A stretch of DNA of 64,000 bases from Desmospora activa DSM 45169 (GTDB lineage Bacteria > Bacillota > Bacilli > Thermoactinomycetales > DSM-45169). The position numbers and the translations under genes are program-made. Shown piece after piece: positions 50,514 to 58,891 of this stretch. How positions within the stretch are numbered: the stretch's first letter is position 1; every line of letters begins with the position of its first letter. The DNA lies in NCBI RefSeq assembly GCF_003046315.1, contig NZ_PZZP01000002.1:1-64000 (forward strand). The letters run 5' to 3'. Below the pieces are notes generated by a model. It was not told the DNA's origin. It did not search any database and worked only from the letters and a program-made list of their open reading frames with translations.

Positions 50514-51803
50514 TTAGCCGCCGCTAACTGTCATATCCTGCACTTCTGTAGGTGCAGCCTGCACTTGTCGGCTTTTGTTGCTCACTTCGGAGGAGGTATA
50601 TACTTCCACTGTCAACGTCCCTCCCCGCAGGATGGAACGAATCAAAATCGGGTGATCCCAATCATTGCGAAAACGAAAATCAGGTCCATACCAGGCAACA
50701 GTGGCATCCCGCCCTTTTGGCACATAAGTGACTTCCGCGCTGTGCGAATAGCGGGCAGTTATCGTTAGACCTGCATTATAAACGCTGTTATAGAGGGTGG
50801 AAGAGGTTTGACAGATTCCCCCGCCCAATCCCTCACTGTACTCCCCTCTTACAATAATCGTCGCTGGTTTATACCCGCGGGCGGAGGTGCGCTGTCCCAC
50901 CGTTTGATTAAAAGAGAATTCCTCCCCGGGATTAATAACGCGATTATGGATGGCGTCGCTGGAGAGGCGTACATTAGTCGTGCGATTGACGTTGCCCGGA
51001 TTGAGATAAGTAGAATAGGTGCCGATCCGTTTCTCATCGACCCGGCGAATCTGTTCCGCTGTTACACGGGGAGCGATGGATACGGTAGGAATAACCTCCG
51101 GGCTGTTGAGTCGATCAGGCAGCTGCTCCAACCACCGATCCATAGCGTCTAAATCCATCTTTACGCCCTCTTTTTCCGGTTGAATCGTACCGCCAAATCG
51201 TTCCACCTTGGCGTCTGTTGCCGGTACTCGTATTTCCTTGGCGATGGATTCCAGCCATTCTTTCCATTTCTCTTTATCAAGGGTAGATACATCTTCCCCG
51301 TCATATCCCCATTCCCGCAAATCCGTTTGCCACTGCTGGTCCCCATGTACCAAAATAAGCGGCAAGGGTTCGGGTTCCTTCTCTTCTTCCGTCTCAGCTA
51401 ATACTTTCTCCACACCGAGTTCCACATGATTAACCGGACTTAGCGGTTGCCAGAAGGTCCATGTCGTCCCCGCAACCGTGATAAAAACCAGCATTGCGGC
51501 TGTCCACAGCAACGGAGCGGGCTGAATGCGATCCAAGGCAAACACTTTAGTGAGGGGGGTGTATTTCAATCCGTTCAACATTTGATTTCCCATTTTCTCT
51601 GAAAAACTTACAAACTTTTTCCACTGCAAAGCCCATATATGATAAAAGCGATCCATGGAAGTGGATGAATCACAATATACAGAACGGTCGCCTGGTGATT
51701 GGGCCGTTTCCGATAGTTTCGGATGGGCTCCCTTTTCTGTCTTTTCTGCCTGTTCCCCATTAACGCCAGCTGTCTGATATTTCTCTCTTTCTTTTTCGCT
51801 CAC
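50514..51803 (-). CDS. VanW family protein with N-terminal membrane anchor (YoaR-like)
   Basis: 429 aa. One membrane helix (about 95-115) follows a long charged cytoplasmic region. The C-terminal VanW domain (NPGEEFSFNQTVGQRTSARGYK, GGGICQTSSTLYNSVYNAGL, RHSHSAEVTYVPKGRDATV-type) is complete. Probably acts at the outer face of the membrane; biochemical role unproven despite the name. Start GTG with GGAGAGAAGG. Confidence 0.9.
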   Translation of the reverse strand: MSEKEREKYQTAGVNGEQAEKTEKGAHPKLSETAQSPGDRSVYCDSSTSMDRFYHIWALQWKKFVSFSEKMGNQMLNGLKYTPLTKVFALDRIQPAPLLWTAAMLVFITVAGTTWTFWQPLSPVNHVELGVEKVLAETEEEKEPEPLPLILVHGDQQWQTDLREWGYDGEDVSTLDKEKWKEWLESIAKEIRVPATDAKVERFGGTIQPEKEGVKMDLDAMDRWLEQLPDRLNSPEVIPTVSIAPRVTAEQIRRVDEKRIGTYSTYLNPGNVNRTTNVRLSSDAIHNRVINPGEEFSFNQTVGQRTSARGYKPATIIVRGEYSEGLGGGICQTSSTLYNSVYNAGLTITARYSHSAEVTYVPKGRDATVAWYGPDFRFRNDWDHPILIRSILRGGTLTVEVYTSSEVSNKSRQVQAAPTEVQDMTVSGG

Positions 51804-51863
51804 CTTTTCCTTCTCTCCTTCAGGCAGACACTCGCCCGTATGTAACGAGCGGCTTATCGATCG

Positions 51864-53003
51864 CTAAAACAGCCGTCCTTGAAACCCTTCACTTCCTTCC
51901 CGCTTCGTTGAAATCAACTGAATCGCCTTGTGATAAACATTGGGCAAAGCCAGCTGATCCCATTGACCGGGAGAAACCCAGCAATAACGGTCCGGTAATG
52001 GTTCCGCTGTGGTGACAACCACTCCTTCAATAAGGGAAATCTGCCAACGGCGATGGCTAAAGATATGCTCCAACTCCCCCAACTGTGCGCCCATTTCAAC
52101 GGAAAAACCTCTCTCTTGCAGGGTCGCGCGCAATGTTTGGCCAGGTGTTTGTTCCTGAGGGTTGGTTTCTACCGTAGGTAAGCTCCACATATCCGCCAAC
52201 AATCCTTCCGGCGGTCGTTTTTCCAACAAAATGTGGTTTCCGTCCGTGATCCAGCCAATGGTGACAGCCGCCGGAACTGGCGGTTTCGCTTTTGTTTTGA
52301 CTGGCAGCTCCGCTTGAATGCCTTGTTGACGGGCATGACAATGGGCAGCCACCGGACAGCTTTCACAGGCTGGATTAAGCGGTTTACACATCAAGGCGCC
52401 CAATTCCATCAACGCCTGATTAAAATCCCCCGGCCGATCCTCGGGGATCACCTGAACCGCTAAGGCTTCGATTTTTTTGCGTGTCGACACTTTTGCTACA
52501 TCGTCCTTTAATGACAACCAACGGGAAATGACGCGCATCACATTGCCGTCTACCGCCGGAAACCTCCGATTATATGCAATGCTTAAAATAGCGCCCGCAG
52601 TGTAGGCGCCGACTCCTTTCAAGCGAGAAATTTCATTCCATTCAGCGGGAACTTCCCCTCCATATGAGGCGGCCACTTCCTTAACCGCCGTATGTAGGTT
52701 ACGGGCGCGGGAGTAATAACCAAGCCCTTCCCACGCTTTCACCACATCCTCTTCATCCGCCGTTGCTAGATCGTTCAAGGTGGGGAAGCGTTTCATAAAA
52801 CGATCATAAAAAGGGATCACCGTATCCACTCGCGTCTGTTGCAACATAATTTCCGATATCCAGACCCGATAGGGGTCTCGGTTGATACGCCACGGTAGGT
52901 CCCGTTTGTTGTGATCATACCAATTCAACAGATCGTGCCGGATCGCTTCCACCCAGCCGCCATCCAGTTGAGGAACCGATGATGATGTAGATGTGCGACT
53001 CAC
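51864..53003 (-). CDS. mutY: A/G-specific adenine DNA glycosylase MutY
   Basis: 379 aa. Removes A mispaired with 8-oxoG. Catalytic Glu51 (ISEIMLQQT) and Asp152 (AVDGNVMRV), HhH LKGVGAYTAGAI (128-139), [4Fe-4S] cysteines in CKPLNPACESCPVAAHC, and a C-terminal NUDIX-like domain recognising 8-oxoG. Start GTG with AGGGGGCG. Complete. Confidence 0.96.
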   Translation of the reverse strand: MSRTSTSSSVPQLDGGWVEAIRHDLLNWYDHNKRDLPWRINRDPYRVWISEIMLQQTRVDTVIPFYDRFMKRFPTLNDLATADEEDVVKAWEGLGYYSRARNLHTAVKEVAASYGGEVPAEWNEISRLKGVGAYTAGAILSIAYNRRFPAVDGNVMRVISRWLSLKDDVAKVSTRKKIEALAVQVIPEDRPGDFNQALMELGALMCKPLNPACESCPVAAHCHARQQGIQAELPVKTKAKPPVPAAVTIGWITDGNHILLEKRPPEGLLADMWSLPTVETNPQEQTPGQTLRATLQERGFSVEMGAQLGELEHIFSHRRWQISLIEGVVVTTAEPLPDRYCWVSPGQWDQLALPNVYHKAIQLISTKREGSEGFQGRLF

Positions 53004-53070
53004 GGGTTCGCCCCCTTTGCTGTTCCATTCTAGTGCCGCATCAGCTAATTTTAATGGTATTTAGAGAGGG

Positions 53071-53155
53071 ATGGATTTCCGAATAAGCGACTCTACCACG
53101 CAAAGCGAGACCTGGGAGCGAAGCGACCAAGGCGAGACTTGTGCTGGTGAGTGCA
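53071..53155. repeat. Intergenic repeat region with third copy of the 40-bp motif
   Basis: GGATTTCCGAATAAGCGACT opens the region. 53100-53139, read on the minus strand, matches the copy at 27773-27812 at 34 of 40 positions, all six differences being transitions. GCGGAGATCC closes it as an imperfect inverse of the opening. It lies about 70 nt past the stop of the gene ending at 53226. Confidence 0.7.
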
Positions 53156-53225
53156 TGGAGCGAAGGCGGAGATCCACGACCGTCTTACGATTCAATAACA
53201 ACTTTTGCTGATGGGGAACTAGCTA

Positions 53226-54623
53226 TCATTCGTAGTTGTTATCCTGATCGGATTGAAGGTTGATCAGGCGTAAGCGATGACCGTCAGCCATTTCTTCTAA
53301 GACAAGTAATCGATCCGTGGAAGACGACAGATAAAATCCCAATATGTTACGGCCGGTTTGGTAAACGACCTTTTCCTCCATATTGTTTGCGACAAATAAC
53401 ACTCCACGATCCCGTATCATCCATACTCCGTCTGGATCGAAGCGCACCCCAGCGCCGGCCTCCCCTTCACCGGCAAAATCATAATCATAAACGCGGGATT
53501 CCTGGGTATTTAAATTGATCAACTTTAAGATCCCATTAACGGAGTAAGATAAATATTTCCCTTTTGGACTAAGGGTCAAATCCGTCAGACGGGTGGGAGA
53601 AACATTTTGTTCGTTCTCGATATAATGAAATCCTTTTCCATCCATCACATGGACTCGTTCAAAAAACCATTCGCTTTCCGATTCTTTTCCTGTGGGAAAA
53701 GCCAAATAGCGGCCCTCGGAATCCCAAATCGGCTTTCCCAAAATCCGTTCATCCGCAGGGAGGCGATAAAGAGCGGTAACGGAGTCAGACACCGGATTCC
53801 ATAAGGCCAACGTATTACCTATAGGCACTGGCGAACCCGGTTCCTCACTCTTCACCACCGTCTCTGGCACCCGAGCTTGAACATAAGCGACTTCATCCCT
53901 CACAGGCGACCATACCCCGGCAGAGCCGTCTAATCGGTGCAGCGAGCTTCCGTCCTCAGCGCTTACAAGATGTTGATCGTCGTACAAAAGGTACTTGCCA
54001 GAAGAGGACCATTGAATAACATCTGCTAATCGCGATATCGACCGTGATACAACGTGATTGATCGGCTTTGACGTTTCTGTATCAAGTCGGAAGAGCGTGA
54101 GGTCCCACCCCTGTTCTCCCTCTCCGATAAAAATAAAAGCATCTTTTCCGGGTGAAACTGATACCGGTTGATCGATAGCGGGAATGCTACCCACTACCAA
54201 CCGAGTTCCATCCGACTTTTCCACGACCAATCGCCGCTGTTTGCCGTTCGCTTGCTCAAGCAACCGGTGTCCATCTTTCAACAAGTGAACGTTTTCATCG
54301 CTCTCAAAATGATGCGAACCGTCATCTTGCTTCAACTCACCGGATCGCATATCAAATACATAATGTTCCTGCTGACCACCGATCTCCCCCAAAAAGTAGA
54401 GAAGATCCTCCTGCTCCCGATAGGGAATAATTTCATTAAACACTGTATCAGCCAACACTTCCGGCGGTTTTTCAATGGGGGTGCTCACCCAGCCCATCCA
54501 GGTGATTCCTGTGCTGAGTATCAGCAGTAGGAGAAGGGCGCTTCCAACTCTCCACTTGTTCCGACGTTCATCCTCAAGGATATCCGAGGTGATGTCGGGA
54601 TTGGCACGATTTCGGTCATCCAT
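53226..54623 (-). CDS. Membrane-anchored beta-propeller-like protein
   Basis: 465 aa. A charged cytoplasmic N-terminus, one membrane helix (about 25-46, VGSALLLLLILSTGITWMGW), then an extracellular region with repeated PxxDxxxFIF / WSSSGKYLLYD / SPKGKYLSYS / STDRLLVL units, as in TolB/WD40-like propellers. No enzyme motif. Likely a surface binding or sensing protein; no family certain. Confidence 0.75.
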   Translation of the reverse strand: MDDRNRANPDITSDILEDERRNKWRVGSALLLLLILSTGITWMGWVSTPIEKPPEVLADTVFNEIIPYREQEDLLYFLGEIGGQQEHYVFDMRSGELKQDDGSHHFESDENVHLLKDGHRLLEQANGKQRRLVVEKSDGTRLVVGSIPAIDQPVSVSPGKDAFIFIGEGEQGWDLTLFRLDTETSKPINHVVSRSISRLADVIQWSSSGKYLLYDDQHLVSAEDGSSLHRLDGSAGVWSPVRDEVAYVQARVPETVVKSEEPGSPVPIGNTLALWNPVSDSVTALYRLPADERILGKPIWDSEGRYLAFPTGKESESEWFFERVHVMDGKGFHYIENEQNVSPTRLTDLTLSPKGKYLSYSVNGILKLINLNTQESRVYDYDFAGEGEAGAGVRFDPDGVWMIRDRGVLFVANNMEEKVVYQTGRNILGFYLSSSTDRLLVLEEMADGHRLRLINLQSDQDNNYE

Positions 54624-54883
54624 CCGAAAGAGATCCCTCCCACACCCAAACCCCTAAAAAGTGGAGACCGTGTCACCGTTTAAACGATGGCAAAATACTC
54701 CTCTGTACATCAGTGTATCAAAAAGAGAGACAGTGATTAAGGAATTTATTGTGACTTTAATCTTTGTCCTTAGAATGCCATTTTTCCTTCAATCGTTTTG
54801 ACTATGTAAAAATACGCCAAAGGTTGCGACAGACCAGAATTTGTTGATTTGTCAGGGCTTCTACCTGTAAAAAAAGTGCGGAC

Positions 54884-54896
54884 TCTGTGGTATAAT
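54884..54896 (+). promoter_or_regulatory. Extended -10 promoter of the mscS gene
   Basis: TGTGGTATAATGG, with TATAAT at 54890-54895 and an upstream TG. The -35 is weak. The rest of the 369-nt gap between 54624 and 54992 shows nothing further. Confidence 0.6.
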
Positions 54897-54992
54897 GGGG
54901 ATCGATTTTTTACCAAGAAAAGTACGGGCTTAACAGTTCCGTTTTCAGATCGACATACATTAGACACAGGAAAGGGAAATAGGGGGAAAGAA

Positions 54993-55943
54993 ATGGTTAC
55001 TTCTATTTTGGGTTGGTTTAACATCGTGGAATGGATGGGAAATATAGAAGACATCCAGCTTAAAACAGAAGAGGTAGTGGAAGATCCCGTGACCAACCTT
55101 TGGGAACCGCTAGTAAACCACATCTTGATGCCCGCCGGTAAAATTACCGTCATCATCATACTGACTTGGTTATCACTCCGGTTTGTGGGCAACTTGATCG
55201 ACCGTCTCCTCAACCTCAGCCGTTTCAAGGACAACAGAGGTACCACCTTGGCCCGGTTGATCAAATCGACAGCCCGATATGTCATCTACTTTATCGCGGC
55301 CATCACCATATTGGACAGTCTAGGAATCAAAATCACGCCTATCCTGGCAGGGGCCGGGATCGTCGGGTTGGCTGTCGGCTTCGGTGCACAAAATTTAGTG
55401 AAAGATATTATTACCGGCTTTTTTATCATCTTCGACAATCAGATGGAGGTCGGGGATTATGTGCAAATCAACGGCAACATTGAAGGAACCGTGGAGGAAA
55501 TCGGGCTCCGCGTTACCCGAATCCGTGAGTTCAACCAACGCCTGCATTACGTCTCCAATGGGGAGATCACCCGAATTACCAACTATAACCGGGATCGCAT
55601 GCGCCCCATGATCGCGGTAACGGTTCCTTATGAAGCCGAGCAGACGGTTGTACAGCAAACACTAGAACAAATCTGCGATGATTTAAGCAAACGATTCGCT
55701 CCTTATGTGATTGAGCCTTTCTCCATCTTCGGCGTTACCAATATTGTGCGTGATGGAGTGGAATATACACTAATGGCCGTTACCACACCGGAAGAGTATT
55801 GGCTCATCCAGCGGGAGATGCGAAAAACCATTGTTTACACTTTTAACGAAAAAGGAATTGAGATCGCCTATCCCCGCCAAGTTCACACCAGCCACTACTT
55901 TAACGGTTTAAATGAGCCAGAAACAAGAGAAGGTCGGGTGTAA
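54993..55943 (+). CDS. MscS-family mechanosensitive channel
   Basis: 316 aa from the ATG at 54993 (AGGGGGAAAGAA upstream; the 48 codons before are promoter region). Membrane helices cover ~35-125; the pore helix ILAGAGIVGLAVGFGAQNLVKDIITGFFIIFDNQ and the beta domain VGDYVQINGNIEGTVEEIGLRVTRIR are the MscS signature. Releases solutes on osmotic downshift. YkuT/YnaI-like size. Confidence 0.93.
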   Translation: MVTSILGWFNIVEWMGNIEDIQLKTEEVVEDPVTNLWEPLVNHILMPAGKITVIIILTWLSLRFVGNLIDRLLNLSRFKDNRGTTLARLIKSTARYVIYFIAAITILDSLGIKITPILAGAGIVGLAVGFGAQNLVKDIITGFFIIFDNQMEVGDYVQINGNIEGTVEEIGLRVTRIREFNQRLHYVSNGEITRITNYNRDRMRPMIAVTVPYEAEQTVVQQTLEQICDDLSKRFAPYVIEPFSIFGVTNIVRDGVEYTLMAVTTPEEYWLIQREMRKTIVYTFNEKGIEIAYPRQVHTSHYFNGLNEPETREGRV

Positions 55944-55971
55944 ACCATTTGGCTTTATTTTCAACACACAC

Positions 55972-56008
55972 AAACACAAGTGATTCACCTACAAAATCGC
56001 TTGTGTTT
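55972..56008 (+). terminator. Terminator after mscS
   Basis: AAACACAAGtGATT...AATCgCTTGTGTTT, a 13-bp stem with one mismatch, the T-run being partly inside the stem. Confidence 0.65.
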
Positions 56009-56131
56009 CGGGGGAGGTTCAAGCTAACGGGTCATTTGTGAAATAACGTAGGAGGTTTTGGAGAAGAACCCCAATAAATAACAACAATATTAATAAGGCT
56101 CATCGAAGTAAGTGATGCAATAAGCACGGAT

Positions 56132-56181
56132 ATTCAAGCAGCATGTTTTGAATAGGATTGATCAAAACATGCTGCTTGAAT
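56132..56181. repeat. Perfect 20-bp inverted repeat
   Basis: ATTCAAGCAGCATGTTTTGA and its exact inverse are separated by 10 nt. No T-run follows. Not adjacent to an open frame; the surrounding 55944-56265 holds only this and the mscS terminator. It could be a recombination site, a nuclease-type end or a cruciform. Confidence 0.85.
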
Positions 56182-56265
56182 AAAATAGGTGTACCCAAAA
56201 TCGGTATCAAACCTCCGTCTTTGTACCCCCAACAGAACCTGTTAAGATATAACTGATCTCTTTCT

Positions 56266-56418
56266 TCACATCAGCGTTTCAACTACGATTGCTCCGAGAA
56301 ATGTGACTCCCACTGCAATTGCCACCCACAATCCCGTACGTTTCAAGTCCACAATCAATACCTGCACGGGATCCACAACCCGCTTTTTACTCTCTTTTTT
56401 CACTTTTCCCTTTGCCAT
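56266..56418 (-). CDS. Small basic single-helix membrane protein, 50 aa
   Basis: ATG at 56418 with AAAGGTGGGAG upstream. MAKGKVKKESKKRVVDPVQV followed by one membrane helix (LWVAIAVGVTFLGAIVV) and ETLM at the end. No family known. Possibly a small membrane regulator. Confidence 0.65.
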   Translation of the reverse strand: MAKGKVKKESKKRVVDPVQVLIVDLKRTGLWVAIAVGVTFLGAIVVETLM

Positions 56419-56669
56419 ATTTCTCCCACCTTTAACCAATCAATTTACAAAAATGATAAATCGCTATAAAATATTTATAAACACAGATCCCATACACCAT
56501 CCGTTTTCAGAATTCATATACTAAAGGGGACGGATTGCTGACACGTGAAATTGGGACATCGATAAAAGGGCAGAAGGGTTCACATTTCTTATAAACGGGA
56601 ATAGTTCCCTAACAGGTACTGATTGAGAACCTTTGTTGATGGAGAAATAGCAGAGCCGAGGTGACTTCC

Positions 56670-56894
56670 ATGATGTTATTTCGCGACAGGATGGTACAGA
56701 TCCATCAATCATATGGGGAACCCCGCGTCATCTATTCGTTGCGCAACCAGTTAGAACGGAATCATATTGAAAGTCGATTGCGCGTCAAACGCAAAAAACA
56801 CCTTACCACATACCAACTCCTCGTTCCCAGCCAAGACGCACAAAAAGCGGTTGAAATATTGGATTGTTATAAGAAGGAATTAGAAAAGGCATAA
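56670..56894 (+). CDS. Small DUF2007-like protein, 74 aa
   Basis: MLFRDRMVQIHQSYGEPRVI...RNQLERNHIESRLRVKRKK...YQLLVPSQDAQKAVEIL has the alpha/beta layout of putative signal-transducing DUF2007 proteins (ferredoxin-like; x-L-x-x-x-x-I-x-x-R-x-x-V...Y-x-V-x-V). GAGGTGAC precedes the ATG at 56670. Similarity is by pattern only. Confidence 0.55.
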   Translation: MMLFRDRMVQIHQSYGEPRVIYSLRNQLERNHIESRLRVKRKKHLTTYQLLVPSQDAQKAVEILDCYKKELEKA

Positions 56895-56937
56895 CCCGGG
56901 TCCCGATTTCCGTCTTCCCATTATCAAGGTTTGGCAG
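56894..56937 (+). repeat. Short intergenic repeat, CCCGGGTCCCGATTTCCG type
   Basis: CCCGGGTCCCGATTTCCGTC then TTCCCATTATCAAGGTTTGG. Begins at the stop codon of the small protein and is followed directly by the terminator at 56948. Confidence 0.75.
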
Positions 56938-56947
56938 CAGCCAACCG

Positions 56948-56971
56948 CCCCCCTAAGAGGGGGTCTTTTTT
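56948..56971 (+). terminator. Terminator after the DUF2007-like gene
   Basis: CCCCCT-AAG-AGGGGG is followed by TCTTTTTT. Confidence 0.88.
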
Positions 56972-56974
56972 ACG

Positions 56975-57865
56975 TCAACCTTGGCTCAGCCAATCCCATA
57001 GATAAAAAGTAGCATAACTGCGCCATGGTTGCCATCGTTCTCCCAGTTGACGAATCTCCTCTTCTCCCGGACGTATATCATATCCGTAGACAGACTGTAC
57101 TGCGTTACGAAGACCGATATCCGCCGCTGGCAGTAAATTGGGTCTACCTAAGCCGAAAAGGAGCAAACACTCCACCGTCCAACGTCCCACCCCGCGCAAG
57201 GGCAACATTTCCTCTATCACTCCATCATCGGAGAATCGCTCCAACCGGGACAAATCCAACTGCCCCTCTACAATCCGGCGTGAAATATCGATGATATATT
57301 CCGCTTTTCGCCGATTAAACTGGAGTGCTTGCAGATCCTCGTAGCGCAGACGGGCTACCTGTTCCGGAGTGGGAAATACCGGTATTACTGTTTGCTCGTC
57401 AAACCTCAAGGTTTCACCGGCGATTTCCACCAGACGGTTGATTAAGGTAGCGGCAAAGGAGAGATTGAGCTGTTGACCGATAATTGTCTTCATCAAACAT
57501 TCGTACAGGTCGGCATCCAATACAAAATGAAGCCCGGTTCGCTGTTGTACCACCGGATAAAGGACGGGATCGTTCTGCTTGATCCACTCGTAAAACGGGG
57601 TTAAATCCACATCTAGCGAAAACATCCGCCGCAGGCGGCGCTCCAACATCTGCACCTCTTCCGCCCCTAAATCGGCATCCGTTTCTACCTGTAAAGCCTC
57701 CTCCATCCAGCGCAAGCGCAAAAGCAGCGGACGCTCCACCAAGCGGATGGTTCGCAGGAGAATATCCCCTTTTTGGTAATAGGCTGTCTTTTCAAACTGG
57801 GTGAGACGGCGGCTCGTCTCCGAAAAAGAATAACTCCCTTTTGGCTTTAACTTCAGGTGCACCAT
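56975..57865 (-). CDS. DNA-3-methyladenine glycosylase (AlkA type)
   Basis: 296 aa HhH-GPD protein. KTIIGQQLNLSFAATLINRLVE, HhH LRGVGRWTVECLLLFGLGR (223-241) and catalytic Asp249 (AADIGL) are present. No Fe-S cysteines, as in AlkA. Excises alkylated purines. GGGGGAACGGCG precedes the ATG. Confidence 0.92.
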   Translation of the reverse strand: MVHLKLKPKGSYSFSETSRRLTQFEKTAYYQKGDILLRTIRLVERPLLLRLRWMEEALQVETDADLGAEEVQMLERRLRRMFSLDVDLTPFYEWIKQNDPVLYPVVQQRTGLHFVLDADLYECLMKTIIGQQLNLSFAATLINRLVEIAGETLRFDEQTVIPVFPTPEQVARLRYEDLQALQFNRRKAEYIIDISRRIVEGQLDLSRLERFSDDGVIEEMLPLRGVGRWTVECLLLFGLGRPNLLPAADIGLRNAVQSVYGYDIRPGEEEIRQLGERWQPWRSYATFYLWDWLSQG

Positions 57866-57919
57866 CGCCGTTCCCCCTTTTCCTCTGCCATTATATCAAA
57901 GATCCCCCAATAAGCAGAC

Positions 57920-57945
57920 AAAAAAGACCCGGTCTGCTACCGGGC
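57920..57945 (-). terminator. Terminator after the LysM-3D gene
   Basis: On the minus strand CCCGGT-AGCAG-ACCGGG is followed by TCTTTTTT. The repeat at 57957-58013 lies between it and the stop codon. Confidence 0.88.
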
Positions 57946-57956
57946 CGGGCTGCAAT

Positions 57957-58013
57957 TGATGACAAACCCTGATAAAGGAAAGACAAATCGGACCCGGGCC
58001 CACTTTGTCATCA
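57957..58013. repeat. 57-bp repeat with perfect terminal inverted repeats (complete copy)
   Basis: TGATGACAAA...TTTGTCATCA ends enclose CCTGATAAAGGAAAGACAAA and GGACCCGGGCCCAC. Best-preserved copy of a family also seen at 27888, 38465, 50437 and 56894. Situated in the 3' region of the LysM-3D gene. Confidence 0.8.
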
Positions 58014-58151
58014 CTGATGAAGAAAGGGGAGACACTGCTCTACGAATGCACCAAAGGAACCAATCGTCAAAGCAATCGATCACTCTATGGAAACGGGGCG
58101 CGGCAGGCGACCCGGGAAGCGCCATCGGTCAATATCACCGAGCTACGAAAA

Positions 58152-58790
58152 TCAATCGATCAATTCCACCTGCACTTCTCTTTTTACGCCAAATTGACGG
58201 GCTTCGTCCACATCATTCATATAGACATCGATTTTATTCCCTTTGATCGCCCCACCTGTATCTTGGGCTACTCGGTATCCCACTCCATCGATATAGACGC
58301 GGGAACCGATCGGAATCACCTCGGGATCAACGGCAATCGTTACTCCTTCCGCCACTTTTGCGCCGCTGGATGTAACGCCATACGCCGGGTGTCCCGGTGA
58401 TTTGCCGGTGGATTCTGGACCCGATGTGTATGCAGTCAAGGTAAAAGTGCCCAAAGATTGGCCGCGTGCCATCGTCGGCACTGCGCTTTCGTCATTAGAA
58501 GCGGATTGCTTTTTCTGTTTCGCCTTCTCTGTTTCCCCTTTGGCGGGTAGACGCAACTCCTGACCCACCTGGATCAAGGCAGGGTTCTTCAATTGATTTA
58601 ACTGTGCCAATGTCTCCACATCGGTGTCATGTTGTCGGGCCAGCGCATACAAGGTATCCCCCGGCTGCACTTGAATCGTAGCTTCCTTGGCTTCCGCTTT
58701 GTTCGACCAAGAAGGGAGAGCGTTGTTGGAAACAATCGTGAAGCCGCCCACCAAAAAAAGGCCAGCAGCGAGCCAACGCAGGATCGACAT
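58152..58790 (-). CDS. Secreted LysM-3D domain cell-wall protein (YocH/YabE-like)
   Basis: 212 aa from the ATG at 58790 (GAGGTGATTCG upstream). Signal peptide ~1-35, LysM ([42 protein letters not shown]), Ser/Lys linker, then a 3D domain ([53 protein letters not shown]) with the three conserved Asp residues. Binds peptidoglycan and probably cleaves it. It shows no c-di-AMP riboswitch features in the short gap upstream. Confidence 0.93.
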   Translation of the reverse strand: MSILRWLAAGLFLVGGFTIVSNNALPSWSNKAEAKEATIQVQPGDTLYALARQHDTDVETLAQLNQLKNPALIQVGQELRLPAKGETEKAKQKKQSASNDESAVPTMARGQSLGTFTLTAYTSGPESTGKSPGHPAYGVTSSGAKVAEGVTIAVDPEVIPIGSRVYIDGVGYRVAQDTGGAIKGNKIDVYMNDVDEARQFGVKREVQVELID

Positions 58791-58891
58791 ACGAATCACC
58801 TCATAGATTGATAGATTCGTTATCCATCCTGGCCCAACTGTGGCCATTTCATACCTCGAATTTTTGTTATCGTTCCACTCAACCCATTCGA

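Noticed and set aside
57956-58400. Plus-strand frames before the LysM-3D stop codon
   Set aside because: They run through the 57-bp repeat and into the antisense of the 3D domain; not genes.
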